From positions 1,474-6,503 of the forward strand of contig CACXYG010000119.1 in NCBI GenBank assembly GCA_902771745.1: a stretch of DNA of 5,030 nt. The letters run 5' to 3'. Below are positions 1-5,030 of this stretch, piece after piece. The notes below the pieces were generated by a model. That model made no database searches, was not told the DNA's origin, and saw only the letters and a list, made by a program, of their open reading frames with translations. Every line of letters begins with the position of its first letter. The stretch's first letter is position 1. A program made the translations under genes and the position numbers. Source of the stretch: an uncultured Erysipelotrichaceae bacterium (GTDB lineage: Bacteria > Bacillota_I > Bacilli_A > RFN20 > CAG-288).

Positions 1-3
1 TTC

Positions 4-27
4 AAATAACCATTTTTTGATAGTGGA
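4..27 (-). repeat. Segment downstream of the stop resembling 127-150 (possible eroded repeat)
   Basis: Bases 4-27 (plus strand aaataaccattttttgatag, then tgga) nearly match 127-150 (aaatacaccatttttgatag, then tcca), apart from one missing c, one extra t and a gg/cc difference near the end. The copy at 127-150 encodes W-T-I-K-N-G-V-F. In the frame of the LRR gene the downstream copy reads S-T-I-K-K-W-L-F-E after the TAA, because the two indels nearly compensate. It may be a decayed repeat or chance in AT-rich sequence. Confidence 0.35.
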
Positions 28-324
28 TTAAGTCAAATTACCTGAAGCATCAAGCGTGTGACCACTAGAGAAAGTGACCACTCTATTTTGTGGTTTAGGG
101 TCAGAAATTGGACTTCCTAACTCGATAAATACACCATTTTTGATAGTCCAGTATAGACCATTATCCGGATCTAATAGCTCACCATTAGCGTCATCATTAT
201 CCTTAAGAAGATCAAGACTGGTTTCCGCATAATAATATAATGGTAAGGCTTGTCCAGTAGTAAAGAAACGCCAGGTCTTATTAGAAATGTTGGTGACTTG
301 AGTCTGCTTCAGGTAAGTGTAGAT
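28..324 (-). other. C-terminal cap and tail of the LRR protein (residues 1496-1593)
   Basis: After the last repeat comes TWRFFTTGQALPLYYYAETS, then an acidic linker (LLKDNDDANGELLDPDN) and GLYWTIKNGVFIELG. The P-x-YYY-x-E ... G-x-YW-x-x-x-x-G pattern matches, from memory, a segment that often follows the last LRR_5 repeat in gut Bacillota surface proteins. The final residues, VVTFSSGHTLDASGNLT, look like the start of another beta-rich unit rather than a finished end. No LPXTG motif, positively charged tail or membrane helix is present. Confidence 0.65.
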
Positions 325-3300
325 TTTTGCGTTGCTGGAATTGTCAAACAAGGTTGAAAGGGTGTTATCGACATCAAATCCTGTAGGAAGAATGACCGTT
401 GTCAGGTTTGGATCGTTAGAGAAAAAGTCGGAGTTCGATTCGTTGAACTGACAATTACGATTGGTGAATTCCACACTTGTAAGACTTGGGCAATTGGCCA
501 TGCAGTTGCTATCGAGTTTGATGCTTGAAGAATTGATGTTGATCTGAGTGACATTGGTGTTTTGGAAGACACTTTTTTCAATGGATGTGATGCTTTGTGG
601 GAGGTTGATGATGCCATTAGGACAGATGGTATGACCGTTTGTCGCCCTATCTGCCATGAAGGAAAATGAACCGATCTTGGTCAGGGCGGTGAATTTACTG
701 AAGTCAAAGTTGTTTAGAGCAGTGCAGTTCTTGAAGGAAGAAGAGCCTATACTTGTCAACTGAGTCAGATTTCCAGTAGCGGTAACACTGCTTAAGGAGG
801 TGCAGTTTTCAAAGGCACTACCCTTTAGTGAAGTGGTTCCTGGATGTAAGGTGAGAATAGTTAAATGATTATTTTTAAAGGCGGCTGAACCGATAACGAT
901 TTGGGCTGAACTATCGCTAGGCCAGGTAATAGAAGTAATAGCACAATTTTCAAAACAACTATCTCCTAAGGTGAGGTTGCTTGAGGCAAAGGAGATAGTA
1001 GATAATCTGCTACAACCTTTAAATGCTTCACTAGAGATATTCATCTTGGTTGTGGTATGAGAAGAATCAAGTTCTTCTAAGGAGGTACAACCATTAAATG
1101 CTCTTGTCCCGATAGTAAAGGTGTGTGTTTTTAGTTCAGGAGTGATGACCTTAGTGATACCAGAGACGTTTTTAAAGGCTTCATCACCAATACCGACAAG
1201 TCCGGTATAAGTAAGATCTAAAACACCATTTTCCATGTCGTGCATGTCGCCATCACTATCTGGAATTCTAAACTTCAGACTAGCGGTGGTGATATTGGCA
1301 AATAGACCAGCTGGGATAGAGACTTCTTCAGCTTCATTCAGTTTTGGGAATTCGATCGCCTGAAGGCTTTCACAACCGTTGAACATGTTTTCTGGCAAAG
1401 CTAAAGTAGCACCCGAAGAGAATGACATCGCCGTCAAATCATAATAGTTGTCGTTATAGTTTTGAATCGGCTTATAAAGATAGATATAACTATCAGTTGG
1501 TTCCGCATTTTTGGCTTTTTTACAGACGGCGGAGAATAAGGCTTGGTTAAGAAGATTACCATTTCCGTCCGTCTTATAGGAACCGATGGCAAGGGTCTTG
1601 ATAAAGAAGCCCATGCGGTAGGCGCCATATAAGGCTTCACCGGATTTGTATAGGCCTTTAAACGTACCGCTCTTGTAGTCGCTTTCTCCAATGTTATCGA
1701 CATTGTAGTCACCTAAGTCACGATTAAGGAGAATCAGAAGAGCGTTCTTGTTATAGCTGACTGCATCATTGGAATATAACGAACAGGTGTAGTTCATAGA
1801 ACTGGTGGAGGTTGGGTCAGTGCTAGTGGTCTGATAGGTGGTAGTCTGATAATATTTAGAGGAAGTCGATTCTGCACTATTTGCTTCATCTGAAGAGCGG
1901 AAGGTAATCTTCCTTAAGGACAGATTGTTGGAAAAGACGCTGGTCTGATACTTGGTGGTGTGGGTGTTTTCATCAAATAGACAAGAATACGGAATCTTTC
2001 TAAACTGCTTTATGTTACAGAAACTGAAGGCGTGTCTTCCAATGGTCCTTAGCGCGCTAGGCATGACATACTCATTTCCTGATGTGATTATCGTGCTTGA
2101 CCCATTATAGGTGGTGTAAGTAGAGACTTCGTTTACTCCATACGCTCTCATGAAGGCATATTCACCAATTCTGGTAATCGTATCAGGTAAATAGACCTTG
2201 CTTAGATCTATATAAGAGGATGGATAACTTGCTTGACCATGCTTTTTATCATTATCACAAAAAGCTGCGGAGAAAGCTGAATCACCAATTTCTGTGACTG
2301 GATAAGATGTGTTATTGAAACTGATGGAGGGAGGAATGACAGCAGTACCGGTAAATGAAGCGTCTCTTCTATCGTATAGATACTTACTCATGATCGCTTT
2401 GGTATTCGTCTTATCTAAGACAAAGGCGCATTTATCCTGCATGACAAGTTCGTCATTAGTCGTGGCACCCACTTCGATATCAAGACTAGCTACACCTTGC
2501 TCATTTAAGATATGATCATTGTTGATGGTTTCCTTATAGTGGATGTTTTCATGATATGGCATGTTTTGATCAATGCCATAGACGGCTTCCTGACGGAACG
2601 TGTTACTATCGTCGACTTTGCTAGCAAAAGCATAGCCGTGATAACCCTTGTTATTGGTGGAATTCAAATAGGATTCATCACCGATTTTGTTCCATAAGGT
2701 CATGGAATCTAAGGTGGTATCTGGAGGAGTCGTATTTTTAAAGAAGTTCATCGGAGCCGGCTCATCATTGCCAACCATGTTATTTCCCATGGTGCTAGTT
2801 AGATACATGCATGCTCTAGCATTACCCTGGAAGGCCATCTTCTGGATTCTTAAGGTGGTCGAGGTGTTTGGCAAGACTAAGGTCTGAAGGAAAGGATCAG
2901 CGTAGAAGTCATTATAGTTGCTTCCGGCATTCCAGCCGATAGAGGGTTGAGCCCAGTTGCCGTTCTGGGTCTGGAAGGTGATAGACTTTCCTGGACGTTC
3001 TTCAAAGACGATTGTTCTTAACGATTCGTTAAGACAAAAGATTTGTAAACCGAGAAATAGATTGGGAGAAGAACTATCACCACGGAAGAAGACTTTATCA
3101 AGTAAAGGACAACCTGCAAAAACGTGAGCTGGTCTTTGATATTTATCTGTATCGGGCTTGCTAAACCCATATTTCGTTCTGTCCGCATCATTTAAACCAA
3201 AAGACTTGAAAGTCTTAGGAAAGACTAACGTGGTAAGCGAATAATTCTTCGTGCCGTCAGACTGGAGATAGTGGTTATAGTATTCTTTATCATTGACGAT

Positions 3301-4809
3301 GTTATTTGAGCCATTGTTACCCTTGTCGCTGGCGAGAAGTCCCATCTTATAAAAGGCGTCGTGACCGACTACTTCTAAAGCCGAGACCCCTTCCTTATAG
3401 TCCCAGGTGAACTTCTTGACGTGAAGGAAGTTATAGTCTGTACCGTCCTGGCCAAAGGCAAAATCACCAACGGCAATAAGAGAATATGGAAGCTTGATCG
3501 AGACGATAAGGCTTCGTTGGGGAAGATAACAAAAGGCACGAGTACCGATATACTTTAATCCGGTAATCTGTGATAAATCGATACTTGGATTGTCGACAGG
3601 GTCGGTGGTACAATCGCTATTTACACCGATATATTTAAGATTGGTAAAGTATTGGAAATAGAGATTGTTGATTCTCTCTAAGGAATAAGGAAGATAAAGA
3701 CGAACTAAAGTGCTTTGAATGGTGTTTAAGGCATCTTGGGAGATTTCCGTAACTAAGTTATTAGATTGAGCAGGAAGTCTAGTTGGAATAGAGATGACTT
3801 CGACATTTTTGGCATCACCAAGGTAGTTGAGAATCGTGACTTTGCCATCGATGGTCTGATATTGCCAGTCCGATTCCACCGCAATATCTCCAGCGTTGAC
3901 GTTATAGGTATATTTTGAAGCGTAGATATCGCTATATAATCCCCAGTTAGGATGTTTCGTTTCCCAGGCGGCGATGTTGTCCTTGATACCAGAGAAATAG
4001 AACTTCAGACTGGAGGAACAGTTGTTGAAGGCATGAGCCTCAATATCGGTGTCAGTAGCCGTAAAGAAGGCGGTTGGAATATAGACTTCTTTTAAGTTGA
4101 CACAGGACTGGAAAGCTCTTGCTCTGATGGTCTTGAGGTAACTAGAAAAATAGATGTTGGTGCTAAGATTGACACAGCCATAAAAAGCTTCATAACCGAT
4201 TTCAGATATCTTATAGGGGAGTTTTAATTCTCGTAAGTTGTTGCATTTGAAGAAGCAGAAATCGGGGATTTTGGATAATTCAGAATACTCCACTCCTTCA
4301 TCATCAGAGACCGAGCAGGCATCGCTTGTCGTCTTACTGCTGTTGGTGAAAGTGACGCTAGTTAAGTCATTGCAGCCATAAAAGGCGCTATCGCCTATTG
4401 CGCTTAAGGTATAAGGAAGAACAATGGAGGTGATATCGCTACAGAAGAACGCTTCATAGTCGATAGTGGTGATGTGGCTATTAGAAAAGTCAATCTGGGT
4501 AGCCGAGCAGTTTTTAAAGCCTCCGGCCATGATGGCAGTGACGTTCTTACTTTTGTGAGTCTCTTGTAGGGTGATTGTTCCACCCTGAGTTAGACCAGCA
4601 TCAGTAAGACTGATACCATAAGTGCCATCACTTAGCTTGTAATAATGGAAAGTCGTATCAGAATCTTCATAAATGCCATTGACCAACTGCTTTGGTGTTC
4701 TTCTTGATATCTCATCCGCATTTAAAACATTGCTAAGCACACCAAAAAGAGGCATGACAAAAACAATTAACAACATAATGATGATTTTTCTTATCGTTTT
4801 TTGCTTCAT
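28..4809 (-). CDS. Secreted BspA-type leucine-rich-repeat surface protein, 1593 aa
   Basis: Predicted exported protein built mainly of BspA-like (LRR_5) leucine-rich repeats, a family known for surface proteins that bind host or partner proteins; the ligand here is unknown. Seen: a signal peptide (residues 1-31), then repeats with the signature I-G-x-x-A-F-x-x-C-x-x-L-x-x-I-x-L-P in four blocks (about 88-275, 314-672, 795-970, 1122-1495), two non-repeat stretches (about 673-794 and 971-1121), and a cap and tail (1496-1593). I count at least 30 repeat units. The ATG at 4807-4809 is chosen because AAAGGAGG lies 4 bases upstream and a textbook signal peptide starts there; the in-frame TTG at 4867-4869 has no Shine-Dalgarno and lies inside the upstream gene. 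The stop is TAA at 28-30. There is no LPXTG motif, lipobox or terminal membrane helix, so surface retention is unexplained. Existence and family are near certain; adhesion is inferred from the family. Confidence 0.94.
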   Translation of the reverse strand: MKQKTIRKIIIMLLIVFVMPLFGVLSNVLNADEISRRTPKQLVNGIYEDSDTTFHYYKLSDGTYGISLTDAGLTQGGTITLQETHKSKNVTAIMAGGFKNCSATQIDFSNSHITTIDYEAFFCSDITSIVLPYTLSAIGDSAFYGCNDLTSVTFTNSSKTTSDACSVSDDEGVEYSELSKIPDFCFFKCNNLRELKLPYKISEIGYEAFYGCVNLSTNIYFSSYLKTIRARAFQSCVNLKEVYIPTAFFTATDTDIEAHAFNNCSSSLKFYFSGIKDNIAAWETKHPNWGLYSDIYASKYTYNVNAGDIAVESDWQYQTIDGKVTILNYLGDAKNVEVISIPTRLPAQSNNLVTEISQDALNTIQSTLVRLYLPYSLERINNLYFQYFTNLKYIGVNSDCTTDPVDNPSIDLSQITGLKYIGTRAFCYLPQRSLIVSIKLPYSLIAVGDFAFGQDGTDYNFLHVKKFTWDYKEGVSALEVVGHDAFYKMGLLASDKGNNGSNNIVNDKEYYNHYLQSDGTKNYSLTTLVFPKTFKSFGLNDADRTKYGFSKPDTDKYQRPAHVFAGCPLLDKVFFRGDSSSPNLFLGLQIFCLNESLRTIVFEERPGKSITFQTQNGNWAQPSIGWNAGSNYNDFYADPFLQTLVLPNTSTTLRIQKMAFQGNARACMYLTSTMGNNMVGNDEPAPMNFFKNTTPPDTTLDSMTLWNKIGDESYLNSTNNKGYHGYAFASKVDDSNTFRQEAVYGIDQNMPYHENIHYKETINNDHILNEQGVASLDIEVGATTNDELVMQDKCAFVLDKTNTKAIMSKYLYDRRDASFTGTAVIPPSISFNNTSYPVTEIGDSAFSAAFCDNDKKHGQASYPSSYIDLSKVYLPDTITRIGEYAFMRAYGVNEVSTYTTYNGSSTIITSGNEYVMPSALRTIGRHAFSFCNIKQFRKIPYSCLFDENTHTTKYQTSVFSNNLSLRKITFRSSDEANSAESTSSKYYQTTTYQTTSTDPTSTSSMNYTCSLYSNDAVSYNKNALLILLNRDLGDYNVDNIGESDYKSGTFKGLYKSGEALYGAYRMGFFIKTLAIGSYKTDGNGNLLNQALFSAVCKKAKNAEPTDSYIYLYKPIQNYNDNYYDLTAMSFSSGATLALPENMFNGCESLQAIEFPKLNEAEEVSIPAGLFANITTASLKFRIPDSDGDMHDMENGVLDLTYTGLVGIGDEAFKNVSGITKVITPELKTHTFTIGTRAFNGCTSLEELDSSHTTTKMNISSEAFKGCSRLSTISFASSNLTLGDSCFENCAITSITWPSDSSAQIVIGSAAFKNNHLTILTLHPGTTSLKGSAFENCTSLSSVTATGNLTQLTSIGSSSFKNCTALNNFDFSKFTALTKIGSFSFMADRATNGHTICPNGIINLPQSITSIEKSVFQNTNVTQININSSSIKLDSNCMANCPSLTSVEFTNRNCQFNESNSDFFSNDPNLTTVILPTGFDVDNTLSTLFDNSSNAKIYTYLKQTQVTNISNKTWRFFTTGQALPLYYYAETSLDLLKDNDDANGELLDPDNGLYWTIKNGVFIELGSPISDPKPQNRVVTFSSGHTLDASGNLT
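325..1446 (-). repeat. LRR block D (residues about 1122-1495), the most regular repeat array
   Basis: About 13 units run nearly without interruption: NMFNGC, GLFANI, EAFKNV, RAFNGC, EAFKGC, SCFENC, AAFKNN, SAFENC, SSFKNC, FSFMAD, SVFQNT, NCMANC and DFFSND. The core aromatic falls at residues 1212, 1238, 1263, 1286, 1311, 1333, 1359, 1384, 1415, (Met1437) and 1463, a spacing of 22-26 with one 31-residue unit, as expected for BspA-type LRRs. The regular spacing suggests a continuous curved solenoid and the likeliest binding surface. Confidence 0.9.
1447..1899 (-). other. Ser/Thr-rich linker and non-repeat stretch 2 (residues about 971-1121)
   Basis: A Ser/Thr-rich segment at residues 972-1005 (SAESTSSKYYQTTT, then DPTSTSS) is followed by about 115 residues without clear repeats, including KNALLILLNRDLGDY, a Gly/Tyr-rich KGLYKSGEALYGAYRMG, and a Tyr-rich SYIYLYKP ... 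NDNYYD end. No known domain is recognised. This could be a long loop insertion or a small domain projecting from the solenoid. Confidence 0.6.
1822..1851 (-). repeat. Imperfect 15-bp tandem duplication in the Ser/Thr linker
   Basis: Two adjacent 15-base units (plus strand gctagtggtctgata and ggtggtagtctgata, 12 of 15 identical) encode YQTTT then YQTTS at residues 987-996. This is a small in-frame duplication in the low-complexity linker. A further YQTS occurs at about residues 954-957. Confidence 0.75.
1900..2427 (-). repeat. LRR block C (residues about 795-970), four repeats
   Basis: This block has a third module lead-in (CAFVLDKTNTKAIMSKYLYD, then GTAVIPPSI) followed by VTEIGDSAF, ITRIGEYAF, LRTIGRHAF and TSVFSNN, with strands SKVYLP, QFRKIP and RKITF. 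The I-G-x-x-A-F core is clearest here and in block D. The lead-in begins like those at residues 54 and 314, supporting a protein built from repeated modules. Confidence 0.85.
2428..2793 (-). other. Non-repeat stretch 1 of the LRR protein (residues about 673-794)
   Basis: About 120 residues without the A-F-x-x-C repeat signature lie between blocks B and C. The composition is polar and rich in Asn, Asp, Thr and Tyr, with GYHGYAFASKVDDS and a MPYHENIHYKETIN segment. I do not recognise a domain. It may be the end cap of block B plus a linker, or an independent small domain. Confidence 0.6.
2794..3870 (-). repeat. LRR block B (residues about 314-672), divergent and interrupted repeats
   Basis: The block opens with DWQYQTIDGKVTILNYLG (residues 314-331), which matches the dG-x-V-x-I-x-x-Y-x-G lead-in common before BspA-type repeats, followed by VEVISIP. 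About eight or nine irregular units follow, including DALNTI, RAFCYL, FAFGQD, DAFYKM, HVFAGC, QIFCLN and MAFQGN, with strands such as VSIKLP, TTLVFP and QTLVLP. Spacing is longer than in the other blocks, with polar, Asn-rich inserts (about 493-522 and 604-636). Confidence 0.8.
3985..4548 (-). repeat. LRR block A (residues about 88-275), seven BspA-type repeats
   Basis: Repeat cores seen in order are GGFKNC, EAFFCS, SAFYGC, FCFFKC, EAFYGC, RAFQSC and HAFNNC, each followed by a strand such as TSIVLP, RELKLP or KEVYIP. The consensus fits the LRR_5 (BspA/TpLRR) class. It is preceded at residues 54-90 by a repeat-free lead-in, F-H-Y-Y-K-L-S-D-G-T, like those that open other modules of this protein. 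A short acidic insert (SDDEGVEYSE, about 168-177) interrupts the block. Confidence 0.88.
4717..4809 (-). other. Signal peptide of the LRR protein (residues 1-31)
   Basis: A basic n-region (KQKTIRK) is followed by a long hydrophobic core (IIIMLLIVFVMPLFGVL) and a polar c-region ending V-L-N-A before D-E. Signal peptidase I cleavage is most likely after Ala31. There is no cysteine near the cleavage site, so this is not a lipoprotein signal. Confidence 0.88.
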
Positions 4810-4813
4810 ATTG

Positions 4814-4821
4814 CCTCCTTT
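4814..4821 (-). promoter_or_regulatory. Ribosome-binding site of the LRR gene, overlapping the upstream stop codon
   Basis: On the minus strand the sequence reads TAAAGGAGGCAATATG. AAAGGAGG is a near-perfect Shine-Dalgarno, 4 bases before the ATG, and its first two A bases are the last two of the upstream TAA stop. This decides the start codon of the LRR gene and implies translational coupling: a ribosome finishing the upstream gene sits directly on this site. Confidence 0.93.
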
Positions 4822-5030
4822 AAGCTTGATAGGTATAAGCAATGGTGTTTTCGATACTCTCTTTACCAAATAAGGAGATGACTAAGGTCTTGTTATCCCC
4901 CTCAGCAAGAGAGTGGTTATAGTTGTTAAGTGCCACATGGCTCATACCCGACATATCTTTTGTAGTCGTGACATAGAATTTTCCATCGCTTGGATTATAC
5001 TTGAAAGAGATATCGCTATCCTTAGCCGCA
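4820..5030 (-). CDS. 3' end of an upstream gene, product unknown (partial)
   Basis: The last 69 codons of a minus-strand gene that enters from the right edge; the first complete codon ends at 5029 and the TAA stop is at 4820-4822. The frame is open to the edge, begins AAKDSDISFKYNPSDG and ends ESIENTIAYTYQA. The sequence is rich in alternating hydrophobic and polar residues (KFYVTTT, KTLVISLFG, NTIAYTYQA), which suggests a beta-strand fold such as the end of an extracellular beta-sandwich, but I recognise no family. No cysteine, membrane helix or sorting signal is visible in this tail. It ends 10 bases before the LRR gene, so the two are probably co-transcribed and may act together at the cell surface. 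A short stretch, F-K-Y-N-P-S-D-G, loosely resembles F-H-Y-Y-K-L-S-D-G near the N-terminus of the LRR protein; this is too short to prove homology. Confidence 0.85.
   Translation of the reverse strand, partial: AAKDSDISFKYNPSDGKFYVTTTKDMSGMSHVALNNYNHSLAEGDNKTLVISLFGKESIENTIAYTYQA

Noticed and set aside
1..27. Transcription terminator after the LRR stop
   Set aside because: The 27 bases available contain an A-run on the minus strand but no GC-rich hairpin followed by a T-run; any terminator would lie outside the window.
325..1446. DNA-level tandem repeat array or CRISPR-like structure
   Set aside because: The periodicity is at protein level (22-26 residues) with strongly diverged DNA; there are no identical direct repeats with unique spacers.
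402..3000. Several short open frames (60-92 codons) opposite to or out of frame with the large gene, for example 402-617, 1434-1712, 2309-2515, 2512-2697 and 2687-2887
   Set aside because: All lie wholly inside the LRR coding region; their translations are low-complexity or composition-driven, with no supporting ribosome-binding site or recognisable domain. The large frame has clear repeat homology across the same bases.
28..4809. Eukaryotic (Trichomonas-type) BspA-like protein
   Set aside because: The strong Shine-Dalgarno, the 10-base gene spacing and the overlapping stop/ribosome-binding site are bacterial.
4810..4869. N-terminal extension of the LRR protein to the TTG at 4867-4869
   Set aside because: There is no Shine-Dalgarno, it overlaps the upstream gene by 50 bases, and it would put 20 residues in front of a complete signal peptide that has its own strong ribosome-binding site.
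4673..4873. Plus-strand open frame with a hydrophobic segment (MIFLIVFCFILPPL)
   Set aside because: It is the antisense of the LRR gene's signal peptide; the complement of a hydrophobic core often reads as hydrophobic. It also runs across the gene junction and the ribosome-binding site.

Overview
The window holds two same-strand (minus) genes from what looks like a gut-type Bacillota or Mollicutes-related bacterium using the standard code. The clues are a moderately AT-rich composition, a strong AAAGGAGG Shine-Dalgarno, TAA at both visible stops, and tryptophan written as TGG with no in-frame TGA over nearly 1600 codons. The last point argues against the Mycoplasma/Spiroplasma code. The lineage is an inference from style only; no phylogenetic marker is present.

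Almost the whole window (28-4809, minus) is one gene for a 1593-residue secreted protein. It has a Sec signal peptide and at least 30 BspA-type (LRR_5 / TpLRR-like) leucine-rich repeats. The repeats fall into four blocks, separated by two long stretches without repeats, and end in a YYY-x-E ... G-x-YW cap-like segment and a short tail. The start at 4809 is fixed by the ribosome-binding site and the signal peptide; the longer reading frame up to a TTG at 4867-4869 runs into the upstream gene.

Upstream (4820-5030) is the last 69 codons of another gene on the same strand. It stops only 10 bases before the LRR gene start, and its stop codon supplies the first bases of the LRR gene's ribosome-binding site. 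The two genes are therefore very probably one operon and translationally coupled. The upstream product is not identifiable from its tail.

The LRR protein is best read as an exported surface or secreted adhesion/interaction protein. No catalytic domain, sortase motif, lipobox or C-terminal membrane anchor is visible. I see no RNA gene, mobile element, CRISPR array, promoter or terminator. The least ordinary features are (i) the modular layout with repeated module headers and large insertions, and (ii) the 3' end, where the 27 bases after the stop stay open in frame and resemble a segment 41 codons upstream, suggesting a shortened or eroded C-terminus. I found no strong evidence for a wholly new biological system.
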